The translations under genes were made by a program, and so were the position numbers. A stretch of 64,000 nucleotides of DNA, taken from positions 62,001 through 126,000 of the forward strand of contig JAABSV010000003.1 in assembly GCA_011390165.1 (NCBI GenBank), read 5' to 3'. The notes below the pieces were generated by a model that saw only the letters and a program-made list of their open reading frames with translations, did no database searches and had not been told where the DNA came from. Shown one piece after another: positions 57,128 through 64,000 of this stretch (positions are counted from its first letter, which is position 1; each line of letters begins with the position of its first letter). Source of the stretch: Desulfobulbaceae bacterium (GTDB lineage Bacteria > Desulfobacterota > Desulfobulbia > Desulfobulbales > Desulfocapsaceae).

Positions 57128-57648
57128 GACAGGTTCACTTCCAAGGTCCGCCGGCACCGTTTCCGAAGGTGGCGACCCGGCGACGGGGTCAGGGACGGAT
57201 GTACGGCCTTGCCGAACCGTTTCAACCCTGACTGGCATCGACACCTTGTCCGGCGCTCCCGGTGGTCAGCCCTTTCCGGGTCGGCCATCACCGGGGGCCT
57301 CCTGAAGAACAGCAGCTTCAGCACCGGAATACTCAATTGCGGCAGCTTCTGTCAAGTTCCATTGACTGTTTCTGCGCCGCAGCAGGCCTCTTTTCCGGCT
57401 CCTGTCGTGTAGCCGGCAGTTGGCAAGGGTGGGTCGGAATGGCCTAGAGGGGATAGGGGAAAGTGGAGAGCGGAATTCCGAAAGGAGGAGAAGGCAGTGC
57501 TCGGGATGGCGGTAGGAGGGAGAGAACAGCCGGTGACGAAGGGGGTGACCGGCCCTGCTGCGGGATTGCCGTCAGCTGGGCCGGTCGGTTTCGATGCGGG
57601 GAGATCGCTTATCCCGCCGATGGTCGTTGTCGTTTGCCGTTTCCTAGC
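57128..57648. other. Intergenic region between the SPFH operon and the cytochrome gene
   Basis: About 520 bp without a supported gene. The only signal I find is a promoter-like pair on the minus strand, listed separately. A palindromic CGGAATTCCG lies near 57470. Confidence 0.5.
57326..57355 (-). promoter_or_regulatory. Candidate promoter of the SPFH operon
   Basis: On the minus strand TTGACA (57355-57350), an 18-bp spacer and TATTCC (57331-57326). It would give a leader of about 190 nt. Confidence 0.4.
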
Positions 57649-58683
57649 TTATTGAAATTGCAGGAAGAGCGGCTGCTCGTGGTAGAGATGGTTGATCTGC
57701 GAGTTGTCAAACACTGCGATACCGAAGGGGTAGCTCTTGTTCGTCTCGGTAAACTGGACATCCTGGCTGTCGGCATTCTCCCCTTCCGTCTTCAGGGCCC
57801 GCATCACTTCCAGAGTCCACACCCCGTTTTCGTAGTGGTTGCGGGCGAGGATATCGGCCCGGCCACCGGCCAGAGGGGCAATCTCGATACCGGGAACAAC
57901 TGCCCCTTCCTGGAAGGTGTCGACGAAAGGCACCTTTTTGCTGGGAATGACATAGTACCGGTCATCGGCGTTGGCATTCAGGTTCATGAAGGCCGGGGCG
58001 GTCTTGGCGGCGTTGTCATTGTTCCGGTAGGCACCGAATTTTGGGGCGGTATCGTTCTTGCGGCCCCAGCCGGCGTTGGCCTTGGGATCGGTGTTGTTGT
58101 CGACAAACTGATCATCGAACATCCCCATGGGCATGGTCCGGACATATTTGGCGTGCCACATGTCGATGGTCTCACCGGCGGTGGCTGTGTATTTCCGGCC
58201 GGCAGAGGTATCACCCGGTTCGTCCAGGTGGCAGGCGACCATGCAACCGTCCGCTGCAAAGTCTTTGCTGTTGATGTCCCAGAACATGGCAAACTTGTCT
58301 TCGTAATAGGTGTTGTCGTGGCCGGTGCTGTCCTTGTTGGCCAGTTTTTTCCAACTGCCGTCCGCCTGCTTTACCCAGGGGAAACGTTCCAGGCTTTTGG
58401 TCGGGTCCTGGTAGCTGATGAGGAAGTAGACGTACTGGTCATCGTAGAGGGATTTGAGGGTCACCGTTGTGCTGATCATGCCGGTGTAGCCGTTGTTCGG
58501 CTGGTAGGGCAGCTCGTCGACGGTGATCGCCAGCGGTTTCGCGCTCTCCCAGGCCTGGTCGGCGATTCCGTCAAGGACGATGCCGCTTGCGGTTTTGCTG
58601 CTGATCAGGGTGTGGTCGGCGGCAAAAGCCGAACCGGTCAGCGCTACGACAGATGCTATTGCCAATACTCCAAACTTTTTCAT
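57649..58683 (-). CDS. Ethylbenzene-dehydrogenase-type heme-binding periplasmic protein
   Basis: A 344-residue exported protein with a clear signal peptide (cut after SAFA-21). It belongs to the EB_dh/DOMON-like heme-binding family. YVYFLISYQDPTKS, YYEDKFAMFWDIN and the GCMVACHLDEPG segment are typical, and the latter may hold a heme ligand. Members serve as gamma subunits of DMSO-reductase-type enzymes or as orphan cytochromes. No molybdoenzyme gene is adjacent. The two-component system upstream may control it. GGAGAGAG precedes the ATG. Confidence 0.8.
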   Translation of the reverse strand: MKKFGVLAIASVVALTGSAFAADHTLISSKTASGIVLDGIADQAWESAKPLAITVDELPYQPNNGYTGMISTTVTLKSLYDDQYVYFLISYQDPTKSLERFPWVKQADGSWKKLANKDSTGHDNTYYEDKFAMFWDINSKDFAADGCMVACHLDEPGDTSAGRKYTATAGETIDMWHAKYVRTMPMGMFDDQFVDNNTDPKANAGWGRKNDTAPKFGAYRNNDNAAKTAPAFMNLNANADDRYYVIPSKKVPFVDTFQEGAVVPGIEIAPLAGGRADILARNHYENGVWTLEVMRALKTEGENADSQDVQFTETNKSYPFGIAVFDNSQINHLYHEQPLFLQFQ

Positions 58684-58839
58684 CTTCTCTCTCCTTCTCC
58701 TAGGGTTACCTGTTTACCACCACGACTCCTACATGGTCGGACTATAGTGGGGGTTCGGGGGAGGTTCCAGAGAAAGGTTCTCACCACTTTGCCCCTTTCC
58801 GGGAAGAGAAGTTCACAGATGCGGACTACTGCCTTGGAG

Positions 58840-59496
58840 TTATGAGGAAATTTTTTTGGCGAGAAGATGCAGGCAATCGAGAATCTTTTTTCCCTGCGGG
58901 GTGAGACGATAGATTTTTTCCCGGTTCTGGGTGATCAGGTTGTTGGCCTTGAGATTTTTCAGATGAAAAACCACCTTGGTGTGGTCGGCTATACCGAGGC
59001 TGCGGGTGATGTCCATGAACCGCATCTCTCCCCTGTCGGCAAGGGTGGCGAGGATTTCCCGGCGGATCTGGTTGGCCAGACAGGCAAGGGCCTCGTCCAT
59101 CTCCGGGTCGCAGTGCTGCCGGTCGAATCGGCGCAATTCCAGGGCCCGTTTGACCGCCATGAGCAGTTCGCCGCGCCGGAAGGGCTTGGCAAGATAGTCG
59201 TCGGCACCGCTCTTCATCGCCGCCACGGCGTTGTCCACCGTGGAAAATGCAGTGACCATGATGATTCTGGTGGCCGGAAAATCCTTTTTCAGCAGGGGAA
59301 TGAGGGCCATCCCACCCATTCCCGGCATCATATTGTCGACCAGTACCAGTTGGGGAACGACCTCGTGGCAGAGCGGCAGGGCTGCCTCGGCGGTTGCACA
59401 GGCCAGTACCCGGTAACCGCTTTCGGTGAGGATCTCGACTATGCTCTCGCGCAGATCGGCATCGTCGTCAATTACCAGCAAAGTTTCAGGGGCCAT
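58840..59496 (-). CDS. Response regulator with ArsR-like winged-helix output
   Basis: A 218-residue protein. The receiver domain has acidic Asp10-Asp12, phospho-acceptor Asp54 in LVDNMMPG, VTAFS and AKPF. The C-terminal ~80 residues form a winged helix of the ArsR type (LANQIRREILATL, HTKVVFHLKNLKANNLI) instead of the usual OmpR, NarL or Fis outputs. It overlaps the histidine kinase gene by 11 bp. Target unknown; the cytochrome gene downstream is a candidate. Confidence 0.87.
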   Translation of the reverse strand: MAPETLLVIDDDADLRESIVEILTESGYRVLACATAEAALPLCHEVVPQLVLVDNMMPGMGGMALIPLLKKDFPATRIIMVTAFSTVDNAVAAMKSGADDYLAKPFRRGELLMAVKRALELRRFDRQHCDPEMDEALACLANQIRREILATLADRGEMRFMDITRSLGIADHTKVVFHLKNLKANNLITQNREKIYRLTPQGKKILDCLHLLAKKISS

Positions 59497-60874
59497 CGCT
59501 TGCCTTGGGGAATATGAGGGTGACCACCGTCCCGGCCAGCACACTGCTGGTCAGGCTGATGGTGGCGCCGTGCTGGTTGATAATATTATGGCATACCGAC
59601 AGGCCAAGTCCAGTTCCCTTGCCGATCTCCTTGGTGGTGAAGAAAGGGTCGAAAACTTTCCCCTGATCCTCTTCCCTGATACCGCAGCCGTTGTCGCTGA
59701 TCCTGGCAACCACCTGTCCGCCCTGGCAAAAGGTGTCGATGTTGATCTGCCCCGCCGCACCGCAGGCATCGATACTGTTCATGAGCAGGTTGACAAAGAC
59801 CTCTTCGAGTTTCCAGGGAATTCCCATGATTGCCGGGATATCCCCCAGGTTCAGGGAGATTGTCGCCGTATGCGACCGGGCATTGATGAGATTGCCGGCA
59901 CCGGTGATTGCCCGGTTGAGATCGGTGGGGAGCAGGGCTGTTTCCTTTTCCCGGGAAAAATGGAGAAGCTCCCTGGCAATCCGCGAGGCACGTTCGATAT
60001 TGCGCTCGATGGCGGCGATCTTTTTCTCCACCCTGGCGTCTGTCCCGACCAGGTCTTTGAGCATCTCGACGTTAAGAGAGATGTTGGTGAGCGGGTTGTT
60101 GATTTCGTGGGCGATACCGGTAGCGAGAATCCCCATCGAGGTGAGTTTTTCCGAATGGGAGAAGCGCTGCAGTTGGTCGTTGATCAGTTCCCGTTGTTCG
60201 ACGCTGAACACCGACAGGGCCCGGATGGTGAAGAGCATGATACAGAAGGCGCTCATCCCACGGAGGAGGATCACCTTGACACCCAGAAGAGGGAGCAGGG
60301 TGTCGGAGGGAAAGATGCCGGCCAGAATGGCGTAACAGACCATGCAGTAGCCGGCCAGGATGAAGTTGGTGGCGGCATTGGCCGAGAAGAGACGCACTGT
60401 CCGTGCGTAAAGGATCAGGCCGACCCCGGCCAGCATCCCCCCCGGCAGGGCCACCAGTATCCGGGTTAGGATGTCGTTGCCGTGGCGAAAATCGAGATAG
60501 GCGGCAATGAGGATCATGATCAGGGCGGTGGCGCCGACCACCACCTTGGTGCGCCGCCGGGTCGTCTCCAGCCCTTGTTCGCCCCGCAGGGTGATGATGT
60601 TGAGAAAGAGGCCAAAATAGAAAAGAAAGAGAAAGGAGAGACTGACCACCACCAGGCGGAAGAGGCTGAAGGCGGGACCGATCACCGTCGGGAAAAGTTT
60701 TTCCAACAGTTCCAGCCATTCATGGAAGCCATGGACTATGCCGAAGGCGGCCAGCAGCCAGAGTATTTTGGCGATGGCCAGCTCGCTCAGGCGGATATCG
60801 CGGGAGAGAATGGCCACCCCCAGGGTGAAGAAGGTCAGCCCGTAGAGAAGATAGAGGATAAAGTTGAAAACCAT
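59486..60874 (-). CDS. Membrane sensor histidine kinase
   Basis: A 462-residue kinase. About seven membrane helices make up the first ~220 residues, without a large external domain, as in 7TM-type sensors. The phospho-acceptor histidine is in GIAHEINNPLTN. NLLMNSIDAC is the N-box, DNGCGI the G1 box and GTGLGLSVCHN the G2 box. It pairs with the response regulator overlapping its 3' end. The start at 60874 (MVFNFIL) is preferred over a frame to 60910. Signal unknown. Confidence 0.88.
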   Translation of the reverse strand: MVFNFILYLLYGLTFFTLGVAILSRDIRLSELAIAKILWLLAAFGIVHGFHEWLELLEKLFPTVIGPAFSLFRLVVVSLSFLFLFYFGLFLNIITLRGEQGLETTRRRTKVVVGATALIMILIAAYLDFRHGNDILTRILVALPGGMLAGVGLILYARTVRLFSANAATNFILAGYCMVCYAILAGIFPSDTLLPLLGVKVILLRGMSAFCIMLFTIRALSVFSVEQRELINDQLQRFSHSEKLTSMGILATGIAHEINNPLTNISLNVEMLKDLVGTDARVEKKIAAIERNIERASRIARELLHFSREKETALLPTDLNRAITGAGNLINARSHTATISLNLGDIPAIMGIPWKLEEVFVNLLMNSIDACGAAGQINIDTFCQGGQVVARISDNGCGIREEDQGKVFDPFFTTKEIGKGTGLGLSVCHNIINQHGATISLTSSVLAGTVVTLIFPKASDGP

Positions 60875-61001
60875 GATGTGTCCCGGCCGTTGTCCTTTCC
60901 GGTGCGGCACCCTCTTTCTCGCGGCGGATGTGGCGCCGGTCAGGGTTGCCCCGTCTGCTTCCTGGTGCGCTCAATTGCAGCCTGTTTTGCAGCCTGTTCG
61001 C

Positions 61002-61808
61002 TCAGCTGCCCTCTTTTCCGTCCGTGGCAAAGACCGCCACAACCACTCTCCCCCGGCCGGAAATGTTGCCGGCGGCGGTCAGGCGAATGGCAGAGATCAC
61101 GGTGAGGGCGGTACCGGCGTAGATTGCGATCATGATTGCCAGCTGGTACTTGATGGCGGTCATCGGATCGCCGCCGCCGAGGATCACCCCGGTCATCATC
61201 CCAGGAAGAGCAACCAGACCAATGGTTGCCATCGAGGAGACGGTGGGCTGCATTGCCGCCTGGAAGGCCTTGCGGGTGAACGGCTGCAGGGCCTCCTGGC
61301 GCATGGCACCCTGGGCCAGGCTGTAGAGATAGCTCTTTTCTTCCCGACGGAGGGCCTCGTAGAAGGTGCGGATGCCGATGATGTCGGCCCGCAGACAGTT
61401 GCCGAGAATCATGCCGCAGATCGGGATCACATACTGGGCAGCCATCGCCTCGGGCCTGGCGAGAATGATCAGGAGAAAAAAGAGCAACGGCAGCAGGGTG
61501 CCGATGAGCAGGGCAACAAAGACCGGGCCGGCAATGGCGCGAAAACGAAGATTGGCTCCCCGGATGATGGCCAGGTCGGCGACCAGGAGCATCATAAGAA
61601 TCCACAAACCGGTGGCCGGCAGACTGTTCAGGGCGAAGATCCACTGCAGGTAGAAGCCGACGAAGAGCAGTTGCAGGGTCATGCGGAGGGCGGCGATGAG
61701 GGTTTCGCTGATCAGCGGCAGACGCAGCCAGAGCATGAGGGCCAGGGGGAGGGCGAGAAGAAGGTAGGCCAGGGCCAGGTTGCCGGTGCCGATATCGATG
61801 GTGCTCAT
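61002..61808 (-). CDS. fetB: FetB-like ABC transporter permease
   Basis: A 268-residue membrane protein with about seven helices of the UPF0014/FetB family. GNCLRADIIGIRTFYEAL and GLVALPGMMTGVILGG are family signatures. With FetA it forms a transporter linked in E. coli to iron export and oxidative-stress resistance. It overlaps fetA by ATGA-type 4-bp coupling. Confidence 0.88.
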   Translation of the reverse strand: MSTIDIGTGNLALAYLLLALPLALMLWLRLPLISETLIAALRMTLQLLFVGFYLQWIFALNSLPATGLWILMMLLVADLAIIRGANLRFRAIAGPVFVALLIGTLLPLLFFLLIILARPEAMAAQYVIPICGMILGNCLRADIIGIRTFYEALRREEKSYLYSLAQGAMRQEALQPFTRKAFQAAMQPTVSSMATIGLVALPGMMTGVILGGGDPMTAIKYQLAIMIAIYAGTALTVISAIRLTAAGNISGRGRVVVAVFATDGKEGS

Positions 61809-62458
61809 CCAGCCTCTCCCCGTTGCGGTCGGCCGAGATCGACAATTCTGCCGAAGGCTGCCGCCCGGAAGGGGTCGTGGACAACGGCTAGGATCGTTGT
61901 CTGCCGGTAGTTGTCGAGCAGGTCGAATACCGCCCCGGCGGCCTCACTGTCGAGGGCGGCGGTTGCCTCGTCCAGCAGGAGGATGTCCCGCTCCAGCAAC
62001 AGGGCGGCGATCAGCGCCAGCCGTTGTTTTTCCCCACCTGAGAGGGTGGGCAGCTCCTTGCTGCCCAGGGAGGCGGGGAGGAGCAGCCGATCAAACAACT
62101 CCGGCAACCGGCTGAGGTTGTAGCGCAGGTGCCGATTGTGCCGGTACTGGAACTGGCGAGCCAGGAAGGCGTCGACGGTTCCTTCGCCGAGGTCAGGCTC
62201 CTGGTCGACGTAGGCCATCCTGGTGCGCAGCTGCCAACAGGAGTCCTCGGTCAGTTCCTGGTCAAATATGCGAATCGACCCCCTTATTGGGGGCACGAAG
62301 CCCAGCAGGGCCCGGAGCAGAGTTGACTTGCCGCATCCGGAACGGCCGGTGAGGCTGAGCCGGCCGGCCGCCTCCAGCTGGAGGGAAAAACCGTTGAGCA
62401 CCTCCCGGTCGCCGGCCTGCAGGGTGAGATCATCAATGGCCAGTGCCGTTTTCTGCAA
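61805..62458 (-). CDS. fetA: FetA-like ABC transporter ATP-binding protein
   Basis: A 217-residue ATPase. TGRSGCGKSTLL is Walker A, LSGGEKQRLAL the signature and LLLDEATAALD Walker B. The start is TTG at 62458 with AGGAG 6 nt upstream. Partner of FetB. Near Hsp20 genes and a ferritin-like protein elsewhere in the window, it fits metal and stress homeostasis, but the substrate is inferred from E. coli. Confidence 0.88.
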   Translation of the reverse strand: MQKTALAIDDLTLQAGDREVLNGFSLQLEAAGRLSLTGRSGCGKSTLLRALLGFVPPIRGSIRIFDQELTEDSCWQLRTRMAYVDQEPDLGEGTVDAFLARQFQYRHNRHLRYNLSRLPELFDRLLLPASLGSKELPTLSGGEKQRLALIAALLLERDILLLDEATAALDSEAAGAVFDLLDNYRQTTILAVVHDPFRAAAFGRIVDLGRPQRGEAG

Positions 62459-62617
62459 GGAGTCTCCTGGTCACTGCCGGTCAGAGGGTGGGAAGAGAGG
62501 CACCGGCAAAAGCCTATACTACAATATTCGTTCTGTCAATTTCCCTGGCCCGGGGCGGGCCGAGAGTTCGGCCTACCCCGGGAGTGGCGGCAGGGGGAGT
62601 TCCCCGGTTGGCTGCAC

Positions 62618-63004
62618 TCAGTCGCCCTTGATGTGTATTTGCCGTGGTTTTGCCGCTGCCGATTTCGGCAGATGCAGGCGCAACACGCCATCTCTGAGTT
62701 CGGCGTTGACCTTGTCGACGTCGATGGTCTGGGGCACCGAGAAGGTGCGCTGGTATTCAACGTCGCCGAACTCCTCCCAACTGAGGACGCCGTCTTCCCC
62801 GGTTTCCCGGAGACCGGAGAGGGTCAGTTTGCCGTTATCGATATTGATTGCCACGTCCTTCTTGTCCACCCCCGGCATATCGGCGAAGAGCAGAATCTCG
62901 TCGTCGTTTTCAAAAATGTCCACAAAGGGGGTCATTGCCTCTATACTTGACTTCCTTTCCACCATCGCCTCCCGCCTGACGGCAACATCTTTGGCCTCAC
63001 TCAT
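62618..63004 (-). CDS. Small heat-shock protein Hsp20, second copy
   Basis: A 128-residue alpha-crystallin protein. ADMPGVDKKDVAI and the C-terminal GVLRLHLPK segment are conserved. It prevents aggregation of unfolded proteins. GGAGGAG precedes the ATG. It follows the first Hsp20 gene by 47 nt and is probably co-transcribed with it. Confidence 0.92.
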   Translation of the reverse strand: MSEAKDVAVRREAMVERKSSIEAMTPFVDIFENDDEILLFADMPGVDKKDVAINIDNGKLTLSGLRETGEDGVLSWEEFGDVEYQRTFSVPQTIDVDKVNAELRDGVLRLHLPKSAAAKPRQIHIKGD

Positions 63005-63051
63005 GGCTCTCCTCCATTTGTCTTTTTGTCCGATTATTTGCTTGTCGCTGC

Positions 63052-63498
63052 TCAGTTGATCGTGATCTGCCGTGGTTTGGCGGCCTCCACCTTGGGCAGG
63101 GTGAGGGTCAGTATGCCGTCCTTCAGCTTCGCCTCCACCTTGGTCGAGTCAATGTCGGCAGGGAGAGTGAAACTGCGGCTGAAGCTGGTCACTACCCTTT
63201 CCTGGCGGTGGCGGGTATAGCCTTCCGGATTCTCCGCCTTGCGGTTGCCGCTTATCTCCAGATAGTTTCCCTGCAGACGGATCTGCAGGTCTTCCCTGGA
63301 TACTCCGGGCAGCTCGGCGGTGATCCGCAGATGGTCACCGGCATCCCGAAGGTTGGTTCGCGGCCCCATCTGGGTCAATCCGGACGGGGCCCCGGAGATG
63401 CGGTACCCTTCGGAACCCTGATACAGCCGGTTGACGCGTGCATTCAACAGGTCCATCGCCCGAAACATACGGTCAAGCTCACTCCATTCTCTCCACAT
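63052..63498 (-). CDS. Small heat-shock protein Hsp20, first copy
   Basis: A 148-residue alpha-crystallin protein with AELPGVSREDLQIRL and the GILTLTLPK motif. The start at 63498 (MWREWSELDRMF) has AGGAGG; a frame to 63555 is not supported. Together with the second Hsp20 it forms a two-gene chaperone operon under the promoter at 63570-63598. No CIRCE element was found. Confidence 0.92.
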   Translation of the reverse strand: MWREWSELDRMFRAMDLLNARVNRLYQGSEGYRISGAPSGLTQMGPRTNLRDAGDHLRITAELPGVSREDLQIRLQGNYLEISGNRKAENPEGYTRHRQERVVTSFSRSFTLPADIDSTKVEAKLKDGILTLTLPKVEAAKPRQITIN

Positions 63499-63569
63499 GG
63501 CAATACCTCCTGGTCGGTTGTTGTGCGGTGGCCGATACGGCTGCCCGCGGCTCATCTTATGTTGGCGGA

Positions 63570-63598
63570 AAAATAGTTATTGAAAATTTTCATGTCAA
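63570..63598 (-). promoter_or_regulatory. Promoter of the Hsp20 operon with palindrome in the spacer
   Basis: On the minus strand TTGACA (63598-63593), a 17-bp spacer and TATTTT (63575-63570). The spacer contains the perfect 12-bp palindrome TGAAAATTTTCA (63581-63592), a possible repressor site. Confidence 0.65.
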
Positions 63599-63700
63599 TA
63601 CGTAAAAATTACCTTTATTGACGAAAGAATAAATATTACTTTTAAGGCAATTGTTGACTTAGTAATATAAACGGCTTACTGTGCCGGCAGGAGGCAAGAC

Positions 63701-64000
63701 ATGCAGGAAAAGCAAATCATCATCGGCCAGGAGGAGGGCAGCCCAGGACTCTCGCTGGAGGAATTACAGGGACGGCAGTCGGTACGGGCAACCTTTCGGC
63801 TGCCGGTGGATCTGATCGAGCTGTTTATCCTCCTCGCCAGCCAATTCGGTCTGAAACAGAAATCGCTTTTTGATCAGCTTGTTGACGACCACTCTATCCT
63901 CCACCAGGTAGTTACCGGCGCTACAGCCCGGAAACGGGCCGACGGGGAGCGGCGGGCAAAGACCCTGGTGGTCAGCAAACGGTCCCTGGAACTTCTGGAG
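63701..64000 (+). CDS. Partial protein of unknown function
   Basis: ATG at 63701 with CAGGAGG 7 nt upstream opens a frame of 100 codons that runs off the window without a stop. The visible part starts MQEKQIIIGQEEG and contains SVRATFRLPVDLIELF, followed by a charged stretch. The RATFRLP...LI segment vaguely recalls ribbon-helix-helix regulators, but I cannot assign it. A weak TTGACT (63654)/TACTGT pair lies upstream. It is divergent from the Hsp20 operon. Confidence 0.65.
   Translation, partial: MQEKQIIIGQEEGSPGLSLEELQGRQSVRATFRLPVDLIELFILLASQFGLKQKSLFDQLVDDHSILHQVVTGATARKRADGERRAKTLVVSKRSLELLE

Noticed and set aside
63499-63700. CIRCE/HrcA site before Hsp20
   Set aside because: No TTAGCACTC-type inverted repeat found; a different palindrome is present instead.

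Overview
The window is a GC-rich bacterial chromosome segment with about 55 protein genes, one tRNA gene and no rRNA, CRISPR array, phage or complete insertion sequence. The gene content suggests an anaerobe of the Desulfobacterota (delta-proteobacterial type), possibly a Desulfobulbales-like organism. The pointers are a four-subunit 2-oxoacid:ferredoxin oxidoreductase, a membrane ETF:menaquinone oxidoreductase of the Hdr/CCG type, a periplasmic selenocysteine formate dehydrogenase and many Fe-S proteins. This placement is an inference from gene content, not a taxonomic assignment.

Layout. Positions 1-3896 (minus): korDABC followed by the start of a large protein, probably NAD-glutamate dehydrogenase, cut by the window edge. 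4484-14371 (plus): a fatty-acid beta-oxidation operon (acyl-CoA ligase, hydroxyacyl-CoA dehydrogenase/enoyl-CoA hydratase fusion, thiolase, acyl-CoA dehydrogenase, metallo-hydrolase, Fe-S protein). 14389-16604 (minus): two nucleotide-sugar genes (galE, UDP-glucuronate decarboxylase). 17112-23722: a MerR-type regulator, divergent from ETF:quinone oxidoreductase, etfBA, a thioesterase and FadL. Four operator-like sites plus a weaker fifth link the regulator, fadD, the ETF operon and fadL into one predicted fatty-acid regulon. 24091-27315: a radical SAM protein and 2,4-dienoyl-CoA reductase. 27343-35766 (minus): formate dehydrogenase fdnGHI, a DsbA-like protein, a di-heme peroxidase, FdhE, TcdA and ThpR. 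Both fdnG and the dsbA-like gene are read through an in-frame UGA as selenocysteine. 36218-37768: a membrane/spermidine-synthase fusion. 37827-40897 (minus): a tightly coupled RimK-like/GNAT/SET/YgjV operon, preceded by citrate synthase. 42219-44529: an E1-like/ferritin-like pair and a nitroreductase. 45019-50412: lon, tRNA-Gly, a DHH-CBS protein and a SprT-like protein. 50450-57127 (minus): a gamma-glutamyltransferase homologue, a CBS protein and an operon built around a sensor-SPFH fusion. 57649-64000: an ethylbenzene-dehydrogenase-type cytochrome, a two-component system, FetAB, two Hsp20 genes and a partial plus-strand gene.

How the genes work together. Fatty acids would enter through FadL, be activated by FadD and be oxidised by FadE/FadN/FadA, with FadH handling unsaturated chains. 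Electrons from acyl-CoA dehydrogenase would pass through EtfBA to the membrane Fe-S/heme b oxidoreductase and menaquinone. Acetyl-CoA would go to citrate synthase and Kor. Formate dehydrogenase adds a second periplasmic electron input.

The most notable non-coding discovery is a family of four ~142-bp MITE-like elements with 16-bp terminal inverted repeats and 4-bp target duplications. The most notable coding discoveries are the selenocysteine DsbA-like protein, the RimK/GNAT/SET module and the sensor-SPFH fusion.
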